A DNA stretch of 64,000 nt, taken from positions 62,001 through 126,000 of the forward strand of contig JAICQO010000001.1 in the NCBI GenBank assembly GCA_025937835.1, given 5' to 3'. A program made the translations under genes and the position numbers. The stretch is from Polyangiaceae bacterium. GTDB lineage: Bacteria > Myxococcota_A > Polyangia > Polyangiales > Polyangiaceae. Below the pieces are notes generated by a model, which ran no database searches, had not been told where the DNA came from, and was given only the letters and a program-made list of their open reading frames with translations. Positions 8,276-16,026 of the stretch are shown here, piece after piece (position 1 is the first letter of the stretch; each line of letters opens with the position of its first letter).

Positions 8276-9841
8276 ATGCCAATCCGCCGCGCCCTTTTGT
8301 CCGTCTCCGACAAAACCGGAATCGTGGAGCTCGCCCGGGCTCTGAGCGCCCGAGGTGTCGAGCTCCTGTCCACGGGAGGGACGTACAGCACGCTGCTCAC
8401 GGCCGGCGTCCCAGTGGAGAGCGTCGAGGCCTACACCGGCTCGCCGGAGGTGATGAGCGGGCGCGTGAAGACGCTGCACCCGCGCGTCCACGGCGGCATC
8501 CTGGCCCGCACCGGGATCGACGACGCCGACATCGAGCGCATCGGCGGCCGCTACATCGATCTCGTGATCGTGAACCTTTACCCGTTCGAGAAGACGCTGG
8601 CGAAGACTGGGGCGAGCTACGAAGAGCTGATCGAGAACATCGACATCGGCGGCCCGAGCATGCTGCGCTCCGCCGCCAAGAACCACGAGCGCGTGAGCGT
8701 GGTCTGCGAGCCGGCCGACTACGGCGCGCTGCTCGAGGAAATCGCGCGCGAGGGCGACGTGACGCGCTCGACCCGCGCGCGGCTCGCGGCCAAGGCCTTC
8801 GCCCACACCGCGGCCTACGACGCCGCGATCAGCGGCTGGCTCAGCGCCCGCGGCGAAGACGACGGCTACCCGCGTCACCTGTCGGTCGTGCTCGACAAGG
8901 TCTACGCCCTTCGCTACGGCGAGAACCCGCATCAGACGGGCGCGTTCTATGTGGAGCGCACCGCGCAACCCGGCTCGCTCGGCTGCGCCGAGAGCCTCGG
9001 CGGCGGCCAGAAGGAGCTCAGCTTCAACAACCTGGTCGACGCCGACGCGGCGCTCGAGGCCGTGCGCGAGTTCGAAAACCCCGCCGCCGTCGTGGTCAAG
9101 CACACGAACCCGTGCGGCGTGGCGACCGCGCCGACACTGGCTGACGCCTACCGTTCCGCGCGCGACGCCGATCCGATGAGCGCCTTCGGCGGCATCGTGG
9201 CCCTGAACCGCGAGGTCGACGAGGCGGCGGCGCAGATCCTGGCCGAGACCTTCCTCGAGTGCATCATCGCCCCCGGTTTCTCTCCGGGCGCGCTCGAGCG
9301 CCTGCGCGCGAAGTCCTCGCTGCGGCTGCTCGCCACGGGCGACTGGTTGTTCTCCGATTACCAGGACCGCCAGTTCCGGAGGCTCGGCGGCAGCTTCGTG
9401 GTCCAGGATCGCGACCGCACCGGTGCCGGCGAAGTCGAGCGGGGCAAGACCGTGACTCGCCGGAAGCCGACTCAGAGCGAGCTCTCGAGCCTGGATTTCG
9501 CGTGGCGCGTCTGCAAACACGTGAAGTCGAACGCGATCGTGCTGGCGGGACCGGGCGCGAGCCCCGGCGTGTACGAGACGCTCGGCATCGGCGGCGGTCA
9601 GACCGCGCGCGTCACGTCCGTTCGCATCGCCTGTGAGAAGGCGGGCGAGCGGGCCAAGGGCGCCGCGCTCGCCTCGGACGCGTTCTTCCCCTTCCCCGAC
9701 GGCCTACAGGCCGCGGCGGCCGCCGGCGTGACCTGCGTGGTGCAACCCGGCGGCAGCAAGAAGGACGACGACGTGATCCGCGCGGCCGACGAAGCCGGCG
9801 TGGCCATGATCTTCACGAACGTCCGGCACTTCCGTCACTGA
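8276..9841 (+). CDS. purH: Bifunctional AICAR formyltransferase/IMP cyclohydrolase
   Basis: Carries out the last two steps of purine synthesis, from AICAR to IMP. 521 residues, full length. The N-terminal cyclohydrolase (MGS-like) domain begins RRALLSVSDKTGIVELARAL and contains KTLHPRVHGGIL and NIDIGGPSMLRSAAKNH. The C-terminal transformylase has LRYGENPHQTGAFY, the KHTNPCGVA motif with the catalytic Lys-His pair, DPMSAFGGIVALN and GGGQTARVTSVRIA. It ends 2 bp from the stop codon of the convergent FAD protein gene, leaving no room for a terminator. Confidence 0.98.
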   Translation: MPIRRALLSVSDKTGIVELARALSARGVELLSTGGTYSTLLTAGVPVESVEAYTGSPEVMSGRVKTLHPRVHGGILARTGIDDADIERIGGRYIDLVIVNLYPFEKTLAKTGASYEELIENIDIGGPSMLRSAAKNHERVSVVCEPADYGALLEEIAREGDVTRSTRARLAAKAFAHTAAYDAAISGWLSARGEDDGYPRHLSVVLDKVYALRYGENPHQTGAFYVERTAQPGSLGCAESLGGGQKELSFNNLVDADAALEAVREFENPAAVVVKHTNPCGVATAPTLADAYRSARDADPMSAFGGIVALNREVDEAAAQILAETFLECIIAPGFSPGALERLRAKSSLRLLATGDWLFSDYQDRQFRRLGGSFVVQDRDRTGAGEVERGKTVTRRKPTQSELSSLDFAWRVCKHVKSNAIVLAGPGASPGVYETLGIGGGQTARVTSVRIACEKAGERAKGAALASDAFFPFPDGLQAAAAAGVTCVVQPGGSKKDDDVIRAADEAGVAMIFTNVRHFRH

Positions 9842-9843
9842 GC

Positions 9844-10401
9844 TCAGCCTTTGGCCGGTTCGTCCCAGTCTTGGACCGGCTTACCCGTGACGCGCGAGAG
9901 GATGTCGATGGCGGCTTTCGCGCCGTCACCCGCGCTGATGATGGCCTGGCTCCTCGTGGGCCGGGCCAAGCGTCCGATCGCGTACGCGCCGGCCACACTG
10001 GTCTGACCATTGGCGTCGACACCGAGGCCATCTTGATCGTCGAACCGCAGGCCGAGCTGCAGGGCCAGCCTGGGTGACTTTCCCTCGGAGAGGATCACGA
10101 AGTCTGCCGAATCCGTGACGCCACCCTCCAGCAAGACGCGAAAGCGCGCTCCGTCCGTGGCAATGCTCTCCACGCGAGCGTTCTCGAGCCGACCACCGAC
10201 AGCTTCAACCTGTGCGCGCGCGATGCGCTGAAATTCACTCCCGAGGATTTCCGGGATGCCGAGGTAATTCTTGAGCAGCGCCCAGTGCATCGCGGTCTTG
10301 TCCTGACCGTACACCGTCACCGAGATCCCACCCTTGGCGAGGAACAGCGCGGCGCTGAGTCCGCCCGGGCCGTCGCCCACCACGATCACTGAGGTAGCCA
10401 T
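9844..10401 (-). CDS. Short FAD-dependent oxidoreductase (thioredoxin-reductase-like fold)
   Basis: 185 residues. The N-terminal VIVVGDGPGGLSAALFLAKGG is the FAD-binding dinucleotide motif, and GAYAIGRLARPTRSQAIISAGDGAKAAIDIL is the second FAD-binding segment of thioredoxin-reductase-like flavoproteins. The protein is far shorter than thioredoxin reductase (about 310 residues). It lacks both a CxxC redox pair and a separate NAD(P)H domain, so it is probably a single-domain flavoprotein that receives electrons elsewhere. It diverges from the EEP gene across 45 bp. Confidence 0.75.
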   Translation of the reverse strand: MATSVIVVGDGPGGLSAALFLAKGGISVTVYGQDKTAMHWALLKNYLGIPEILGSEFQRIARAQVEAVGGRLENARVESIATDGARFRVLLEGGVTDSADFVILSEGKSPRLALQLGLRFDDQDGLGVDANGQTSVAGAYAIGRLARPTRSQAIISAGDGAKAAIDILSRVTGKPVQDWDEPAKG

Positions 10402-10446
10402 GGGCGAGCGTCTTAGCCGGGGCCGGGCAGCGCGGCAATCGGGCGG

Positions 10447-11364
10447 ATGCTAGAGCACAGGATGCTGCGAAGGGGTCCGTCGCTGCTTTCGTCCTTGGTT
10501 TTGGGGTTGCTCTTGGTCACGGGTTCCGGCGAGGCAAAGCCGAAGCCGCGGCTCGAACAGGGACGGCTGCGCGTGATCACGTACAACGTTGCCGGCCTGC
10601 CCGAGGGCGTGTCCCGCTCGCGTCCCGTCCAGAATCTGCCGCGGATCGGCGAGCTGCTCAGCCGCTACGACCTGGCCGTGGTCCAGGAAGACTTCGCGTA
10701 TCCCGACGTGCTCCGGCAACGCCTGCGCTTGCCGTACGGCTCCGCGCCGTTCGTACGCGGCGAGCAATTGCATTTCGGCGACGGCCTGAGCCAGTTCTCG
10801 CGCCTGCCATTGACGGAGGTTGCGCGCGTGCCCTGGAGCGCTTGCCACGGCGTGTTCGAGGCGTTCTTCGACTGCCTCACGCCCAAGGGCTTGATGCTCT
10901 CGCGCGTCGAGCTCGTCCCGGGCGAGACCGTCGACGTCTACGACTTGCACATGGACGCGGGCTGGTCGGCAGAAGACAAGAGCGCGCGCAAGGCACAGCT
11001 CGATCAGCTCGCGAGCGCAATCGAGCGCTTCTCTGCCGGCCGCGCCGTGATCGTCGGAGGCGACTTCAACCTCACCCGCAAAGAAGCCGAGCTGCTGCGC
11101 CAGTTCGCCACCAAGACGGGCCTCACCGACTCCTGCACCGTCCTCGCCTGCCCCGAACCGCAGCGCATCGATCGCGTGTTGTTTCGCGGGTCGCCCACGC
11201 TCCAGCTCAGAGCCCGCAACTGGAAAGCCGATCGCAGCTTCGTGGACGCCTCGGGCAGGCCGCTGTCGGATCACCTCCCCGTGGTGGTCGAGCTCAACTG
11301 GACCCGGGTTGCTGCTCGACCGCAGGTCGCTGCCACCCGAGCCCCCGGTCCAACCGACAGCTGA
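10447..11364 (+). CDS. Secreted endonuclease/exonuclease/phosphatase (EEP) family protein
   Basis: 305 residues. A hydrophobic N-terminal segment (LLSSLVLGLLLVTGSGEA) is a signal peptide; an ATG at 10462 gives an equally good start. The EEP fold is marked by RVITYNVAGLP (metal-binding Asn), VVQEDF (metal-binding Glu), HMDAG, VIVGGDFNLT (catalytic Asp/Asn) and LSDHLPVVVEL (catalytic Asp-His). The TYNVAGLPE opening resembles sphingomyelinase-like phosphodiesterases more than DNases, but the substrate is not decided by sequence. It is exported, so an extracellular nuclease or lipid phosphodiesterase is likely. Confidence 0.8.
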   Translation: MLEHRMLRRGPSLLSSLVLGLLLVTGSGEAKPKPRLEQGRLRVITYNVAGLPEGVSRSRPVQNLPRIGELLSRYDLAVVQEDFAYPDVLRQRLRLPYGSAPFVRGEQLHFGDGLSQFSRLPLTEVARVPWSACHGVFEAFFDCLTPKGLMLSRVELVPGETVDVYDLHMDAGWSAEDKSARKAQLDQLASAIERFSAGRAVIVGGDFNLTRKEAELLRQFATKTGLTDSCTVLACPEPQRIDRVLFRGSPTLQLRARNWKADRSFVDASGRPLSDHLPVVVELNWTRVAARPQVAATRAPGPTDS

Positions 11365-11443
11365 TAGCTCGGCCGCACCGCGCGCGAAAACTTGGCCCGG
11401 CTGTTCCAGGCGCCATAAGCCCTTCGATAACAGCAACGGCGCC

Positions 11444-12808
11444 ATGGAAACACCAAGCAAGAACTGCAGTGTGTGCAGTGTGCGTTTCGACGTGCACTTC
11501 AGCTACCAGCTCGAGAGCTGGGAGCAGCAAAACCCGAGCGGGCAGAGCGTGCGCTACGAAGCCGCCTACTGCTCGCAATCGTGCCTCGAGCGAAGCCACC
11601 GCGACCGCAGCGACGGGCTCGTAGCCTGTAACGCCTGCGCCAAACGCTTCAGGGTCGAGCTGGCCGCGCAGATCGTGTTCACCGGCGGCCGCCGGCACTA
11701 CGCCTGCGACGCCGCCTGCCGCGCGCGCGTGCTCGAAGGCGCCCGCGCCGTCCGCCTCGGCGAGTTGCTCGCGACTCCCGAGCCTCCCACCGTCGCCGAA
11801 AACGGGCCCGTGCCAGTGCCGGTAAACGTGCCCGTGCCCGTAAACGTGCCCGTGCCCGCACGCCCCGCGCAGCCTCCCCCCCTGCCCTCCCCCCGCGCCG
11901 CCATCGCCGCCGCGCAAGCGCACACTCCGCCCGCTCCGGCCGTCGCCGTCCCCCTGACCCCCACCCCTCCGTCGGCCACGCAAATCAAGGGCCCGGCGAT
12001 CTCGCCGCTGCTCGGGACGCGGCCCAAGGTGCTCGCGGTGTTCAACCACAAGGGCGGAACTGCCAAGACCACGACCGCCGTTCACGTCGCAGCTGGCCTC
12101 GCCGCTCGCGGGCAGCGCGTGCTGCTGGTCGACACGGACGGCCAGGGCAACGTCGCCACCTCGCTCGGGGTCGGCTTCGAGCGCTCGCTCTATCACGTGA
12201 TCGTGATGCGCTTGCCGTTCCGCGAGGCGATCACGGTCGCCCGCCCGAACCTCGATCTCGTCCCGGCCGACGAAACCCTCGCGGCGGCCGAGCTCTACCT
12301 GGCCGGCCAGAAGCAACGCGACAAGGTGCTGCAGGGCCGCTTCGCCGACGCGCGCGCCGAATACGACGCGATCGTGGTCGACTGCTCGCCGAGCCTGTCG
12401 CTCTTGAACCAGAACGCGCTGGTGATGGCAGACGCGGTGCTGTGCCCGGTCGCCTGCGATTATCTGTCCCTGATCGGCGTGCGGCAGGTGGTCCGGACCG
12501 TGAAGCAGGTGAACCGCCTGCTCTCGCACCGGATCGGCTTCTGGGGCGTGCTGCCGACGTTCTTCGATAGCCGCGCGCGCGTCTGCCACGACGCGCTCGA
12601 CGCGCTGCGGGAGCACTTCGGCGATGTGTGCCTCGATCCGATCCGCTTCACGAGCCGCGTCAAGGAGGCGCCGTCGCAGGGCAAGACCCTGTTCGAGTAC
12701 GCACCGAGCTCGACCGCGGCGGAGGATTACTCGAAGGTCGTCGAGCGGCTGCTCGGTGAACCCAAGTCTCAATTCAACCCCGACCGCTCGATGGGAGAAG
12801 TAGCATGA
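11444..12808 (+). CDS. ParA-family ATPase with two N-terminal zinc fingers
   Basis: 454 residues from the ATG at 11444; the frame is open further upstream but lacks a sensible start. Residues 8-92 hold two similar Cys4 units, C8-x2-C11/C43-x3-C47 and C62-x2-C65/C88-x3-C92, apparently an internal duplication. A Pro/Val-rich linker follows, with a repeated VPVPVN unit. The ParA/MinD ATPase starts near residue 195: FNHKGGTAKTTTAVHVA is the deviant Walker A, VDTDGQGNVATSLG is Walker A', and IVVDCSPSLSLLNQNAL is Walker B. The downstream gene overlaps by 4 bp (ATGA). No parB or parS-like site was seen, so it is an orphan ParA, perhaps positioning a protein cargo rather than DNA. Confidence 0.9.
   Translation: METPSKNCSVCSVRFDVHFSYQLESWEQQNPSGQSVRYEAAYCSQSCLERSHRDRSDGLVACNACAKRFRVELAAQIVFTGGRRHYACDAACRARVLEGARAVRLGELLATPEPPTVAENGPVPVPVNVPVPVNVPVPARPAQPPPLPSPRAAIAAAQAHTPPAPAVAVPLTPTPPSATQIKGPAISPLLGTRPKVLAVFNHKGGTAKTTTAVHVAAGLAARGQRVLLVDTDGQGNVATSLGVGFERSLYHVIVMRLPFREAITVARPNLDLVPADETLAAAELYLAGQKQRDKVLQGRFADARAEYDAIVVDCSPSLSLLNQNALVMADAVLCPVACDYLSLIGVRQVVRTVKQVNRLLSHRIGFWGVLPTFFDSRARVCHDALDALREHFGDVCLDPIRFTSRVKEAPSQGKTLFEYAPSSTAAEDYSKVVERLLGEPKSQFNPDRSMGEVA
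11803..11860 (+). repeat. 18-bp tandem repeat inside the ParA linker
   Basis: Just over two copies of an in-frame unit made of GTGCCC words plus GTAAAC, coding for the VPVPVN linker repeat. It lengthens or shortens the hinge between zinc fingers and ATPase without changing frame. Confidence 0.7.
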
Positions 12809-13116
12809 GCGACCGAAGAGAGCTGCGAGAAGCAGCGGTGCGCGTCCTCGACCGCGACGAGGTCGAGGGCGTGCTCAGCCAGGCGTTTTACGCACGGCGC
12901 GAGCCCGAACCGGCTGCCGCCGTAGAGCCGGCCAGCAGCGAGAAACCCCTGCATTACAAGGTGATCTGCATCTCGATGTACACCGAGGATCTGAAGCGGC
13001 TCGACGGCATGGTCGATCAGCTGAAGGCTCGCGGGCTCACCAAGGCCAACCGCAGCGCGCTGATCCGCTACGCGCTCGGGGCGGTGGACGTCGAGAGCGT
13101 GCCCAAGGGGCTGTGA
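12805..13116 (+). CDS. Small ribbon-helix-helix-like protein coupled to ParA
   Basis: 103 residues. The first half is polar and probably disordered. The second half (YKVICISMYTEDLKRLDGMVDQL, then TKANRSALIRYALGAV) has the strand-helix-helix pattern of a ribbon-helix-helix DNA-binding or ParA-partner domain. Its ATG overlaps the parA stop by 4 bp and its TGA overlaps the GTG of the next gene by 4 bp, so the three proteins are made together. By analogy with small RHH partners of ParA on plasmids (known for the family) it may regulate the operon or stimulate the ATPase (inference). Confidence 0.7.
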   Translation: MSDRRELREAAVRVLDRDEVEGVLSQAFYARREPEPAAAVEPASSEKPLHYKVICISMYTEDLKRLDGMVDQLKARGLTKANRSALIRYALGAVDVESVPKGL

Positions 13117-14174
13117 TAGTTCCGCGCGAGGCCGGAGACTGGGCGCGCGAGCTCGGGATCTCGCGCGAGGCGGTCGAGCTCTACCTCGCCTCGGAGGTGA
13201 TCGACCTCCATCTCGATACGTTCATCTGGCAGCGCGTGTTCGGCTACGACCCGCTCGTCCGCCACGCGCGCCCGCCTCTCGGCGGCTGGTTTCTGGGGCA
13301 CGCGGACCTACCGCGTGCCCGCGAAGCCGCGCTCGCTGGCGCGACCTGGGTCATCACCACGAACCCGCTGCGCGACCCCGAGGACCGGCTGCGCGCGCTG
13401 CTCGACAACCTCACGCGCATGGCGGGGCTGTTCGCGCGGATGCCCGAGGACTACGCGCTGTGCCGCACGTTGTCGGACTACCGCGCCGCGCGCGCGAGCG
13501 GCCGCCACGCGGCCTTTCTCGGGATTCAAGGCGGAAACGCGCTCGACGTCGCGCCCGACGCGATCGAGCGGCTGCCCGAGGGCGTCGTGCTCCGGGTCAC
13601 GCTCGTGCATCTGTCGAGCTCTCGGATCGGGTACACGAGCTCCCCGCTGCGGCTCGGACCCGATCGCGGCATCGGCGCGTTCGGACGCGAGCTCGTGGAG
13701 CGCCTGGACGCCGCGCGGATTTTCGTGGACCTCGCTCACATCGGACCCATCGGGTTCTGGGAGGCCGTGGAAGCCCACGATCCGTCGTTGCCGCTGATCG
13801 TCACTCACACCGGCGTGTCCGGCGTGCACCGCCACTGGCGGAACCTCGACAACGCCCAGATCCGCGCCGTTGCGGCCAGCGGCGGCGTGATCGGGATCCT
13901 ATTTCACAACGCGTTCCTGGGCGGCTCGCTGTTCGGGGGAAAGGCCGAACGCGTCGTGGATCACATCGCGCACGTCGTGCGCGTGGCCGGCGAGGACTAC
14001 GCCGCGCTCGGCAGCGATTTCGACGGCGCGATCGTCCCCCCCGTCGATCTCCGGAGCGTGCTCGAGCTGCCGCGGCTCGTCGAAATCATGCTCCAACGCG
14101 GCTTCTCCCCCGAGCGAATTCAGAAGATCCTCGGGGGTAACTTCCTACGCGCGCTCGGGGCCCTGCGCGGCTGA
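13113..14174 (+). CDS. Membrane-dipeptidase (M19) family protein with altered metal site
   Basis: 353 residues, GTG start overlapping the preceding stop. The M19 metallopeptidase layout is clear: DLHLDT (H33, D35), H166 in the substrate pocket, DLAHIG (H209), VTHTGVSG (H232), RNLDNAQIRAVAASGGVIGI and GSDFDGA (D302). The glutamate that bridges the two zinc ions in this family, normally IEGG, is Gln139 here (GIQGG). Catalysis on dipeptides may therefore be changed or lost. There is no signal peptide, so it is probably cytoplasmic. Coupling to the ParA and RHH genes suggests a shared role. Confidence 0.88.
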   Translation: MIVPREAGDWARELGISREAVELYLASEVIDLHLDTFIWQRVFGYDPLVRHARPPLGGWFLGHADLPRAREAALAGATWVITTNPLRDPEDRLRALLDNLTRMAGLFARMPEDYALCRTLSDYRAARASGRHAAFLGIQGGNALDVAPDAIERLPEGVVLRVTLVHLSSSRIGYTSSPLRLGPDRGIGAFGRELVERLDAARIFVDLAHIGPIGFWEAVEAHDPSLPLIVTHTGVSGVHRHWRNLDNAQIRAVAASGGVIGILFHNAFLGGSLFGGKAERVVDHIAHVVRVAGEDYAALGSDFDGAIVPPVDLRSVLELPRLVEIMLQRGFSPERIQKILGGNFLRALGALRG

Positions 14175-14197
14175 AGCGCGAGAGCGCGCGGCCCGTC

Positions 14198-14884
14198 TCA
14201 CGCGTCGTAGAGCGCCACGTCCCCGTCGTCGTCGTCGTCCAGCGGCTCGAGCTCGATGTCCTTCTCGTCCTTGTTCTTCGACGCAGACAGATCGGTGCCC
14301 GAGAGGCGCGGCAGGCGGCGCTTGCCGACCGGACCCTCGTCCACGTAGTCGCGGAGCGCCATCATGTCACGCAGCGCCTCGAGCTTGGCGAGCGCCTTGA
14401 CCTCGACCTGACGGATGCGTTCGCGCGTCAGGTTCATGATCGCGCCCACGTCTTCGAGCGTGGTGCCGCCGCGATCGGCCACGTCGAGCGCGCACGACTC
14501 GCCGAGGTCCCACACCTCGAGATCGGGGAAATTCAGCTTGATCGCGCCGGTGCGCGGCGAGACGTCGATGAACAGGTGGTGCCGGCAGGAGACGAACGGG
14601 CACGGGCGCGGGCCGTCGGCGCACTCGGCGCGCGTGCGCGGCTTCCAGTAGTCGGTCTCGGGATAGAGCAAGCGGCCGATCTCGAGCTCGCGCTTGGTCA
14701 TGCGCTTGACGCTGATCGTCCGCGCGCGCACCTCGCGCTTGCGGCGCGAACGGCGCTGCTCGCGCGTGATGTGTTCGGCGTCGCTGGCGAGCGCGGTGGC
14801 GCCGTCCAGCGCGAGCTCGAGCTCGAGCTCCTGCACCTGGTCCTGGGACGGCGGGTTCTGACCGTGAGAATCGTTCGAGTTCAT
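14198..14884 (-). CDS. Sigma-70 region-4-like DNA-binding protein
   Basis: 228 residues from the ATG at 14884; the upstream extension of the frame runs through non-coding sequence. A basic region ([26 protein letters not shown]) is followed by [27 protein letters not shown] and [43 protein letters not shown]. The last segment is a helix-turn-helix very close to sigma factor region 4.2. No region 2 is present, so it is not a complete sigma factor and more likely a DNA-binding regulator. The tail is very acidic. The MerR gene lies 181 bp upstream on the same strand. Confidence 0.82.
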   Translation of the reverse strand: MNSNDSHGQNPPSQDQVQELELELALDGATALASDAEHITREQRRSRRKREVRARTISVKRMTKRELEIGRLLYPETDYWKPRTRAECADGPRPCPFVSCRHHLFIDVSPRTGAIKLNFPDLEVWDLGESCALDVADRGGTTLEDVGAIMNLTRERIRQVEVKALAKLEALRDMMALRDYVDEGPVGKRRLPRLSGTDLSASKNKDEKDIELEPLDDDDDGDVALYDA

Positions 14885-15065
14885 GCGCAGTTCTCCGTGT
14901 GCGTTCTGCCGATGCGCGCACGATGCCCGTTGCGCGCCGGGTGCCGGCCCCGACGCGTTGGTACCGCTCGCTTTGGAAAGGGGGCGCAGGTGCCTTGGCT
15001 TTTGCTGGGCGCCGACGAAGCCTTTCGTCGGCAAAAACCGCACCGCGCCGCTGGGCGCCCGTGTC

Positions 15066-15632
15066 TCAGGACGCCGCGATCGTGGTCATTCTCGTTCTGC
15101 TGGTGAGTTTGGTTTCGATGGCCGACAGGCGGGCCAAAAGATCTTTGCTGAGCGAGCGCGCGTCCACGACGTCTCGCGCCACGACCGGAGCCAGGCTCTC
15201 GGAGCGCCGCTCTTTGAGCACGCCGCCGAGGGTCTTGAAGATGCCGTCGAGCAGCTTCTCGAGCTGCTCGATGTCGCTCCTCATGAACAGAAACTCTTTC
15301 TGGATCTGCTCGATGGTGTAACTCTCGGCCATCATCTGCTTGATGCGCAGGATCTGGCGCACCACGCCGACCGGGTACATGCCTTGTGAGCCGCGGTGCT
15401 TGCCCTTGCGGCCGATGCGCACGCTGCGCGGCAAGAGGCCGAGCTGCACGTACTTCCGCAGCGTGGCCTCGCTGAAGGGCACCCCGTGCCTCGCGAACAG
15501 ATCCAGGATCTCCGCGGACGTCAGGCCGTCCGGGTGGGATCGCTCGAGCTGGCTGAGGAGTGCGGAATCGATCACGAGGGGAGCGGCCGGTGCGCCGGGC
15601 GCTGCGGAAAGCAGCGTGGTCACCGTCCTCAT
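15066..15632 (-). CDS. MerR-family transcriptional regulator
   Basis: 188 residues from the ATG at 15632; an in-frame start at 15752 would read through the promoter region and is disfavoured. The N-terminal winged helix-turn-helix (DGLTSAEILDLFARHGVPFSEATLRKYVQLGLLPRSV, then GMYPVGVVRQILRIKQMM) is MerR-like. It is followed by a helical, probably coiled-coil region (SYTIEQIQKEFLFMRSDIEQLEKLL), which is the usual dimerisation element. There is no recognisable effector-binding domain and no metal-binding cysteine. It is probably autoregulated from the palindromic sites just upstream. Confidence 0.82.
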   Translation of the reverse strand: MRTVTTLLSAAPGAPAAPLVIDSALLSQLERSHPDGLTSAEILDLFARHGVPFSEATLRKYVQLGLLPRSVRIGRKGKHRGSQGMYPVGVVRQILRIKQMMAESYTIEQIQKEFLFMRSDIEQLEKLLDGIFKTLGGVLKERRSESLAPVVARDVVDARSLSKDLLARLSAIETKLTSRTRMTTIAAS

Positions 15633-16026
15633 GCGCGCCAATATATTCCACTCAATGGATCGTCCCAAGCGATTCTCTCCAAAAATTTGCGGAAATCCCT
15701 GGGGGGCTCCATGGAGCCTGCGGCGTGCGTCAACCAGGACATTGACTGTCACATCTTACGTATCGTCCATGGAGCTGATAACCCATCCAGCCCACCTGCG
15801 CGCACAGCGGAAATTCCGGGCCTCGCTCCGCGCGCGGCGAACGCGGATTTGGCGCGCTCGCGAGCGTGCCCCGGCTGTCCGGTACGTCACAGGCTTGACG
15901 ATTTTCACGCGCTGGCGCTTGGCGCGGGCTCCGCGGCCCCGGACGCGACCTTTTGGGGCGCTCGCGCCGCCGATACCGCAGATCGCACTCCCCAGGCGCG
16001 GGCTTTAGTGACTACGCTGCCCGCCC
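15633..16026. other. Divergent intergenic region with two TCCATGGAGC boxes
   Basis: 394 bp without a gene between the MerR gene and the alpha/beta hydrolase gene. It is locally AT-richer than the genes. It holds the 14-bp palindrome GGCTCCATGGAGCC (15705-15718) and a second TCCATGGAGC (15766-15775), 58 bp apart. These are plausible operators for the MerR protein. The rest (about 15800-16026) shows no coding pattern or clear structure. Confidence 0.5.
15640..15668 (-). promoter_or_regulatory. Candidate sigma-70-type promoter of the MerR gene, leaderless
   Basis: On the minus strand TTGGGA (15668-15663) and TATATT (15645-15640) are separated by exactly 17 bp. The -10 element ends 7 bp before the ATG, so the predicted start point is at the ATG itself, implying a leaderless message. 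Confidence 0.55.

Noticed and set aside
11444-13116. parABS chromosome-partition locus
   Set aside because: No parB gene and no TGTTTCACGTGAAACA-like parS site were found nearby.
14198-14884. Full sigma factor call for the region-4-like protein
   Set aside because: There is no region 2 or 3; only the helix-turn-helix resembles sigma.
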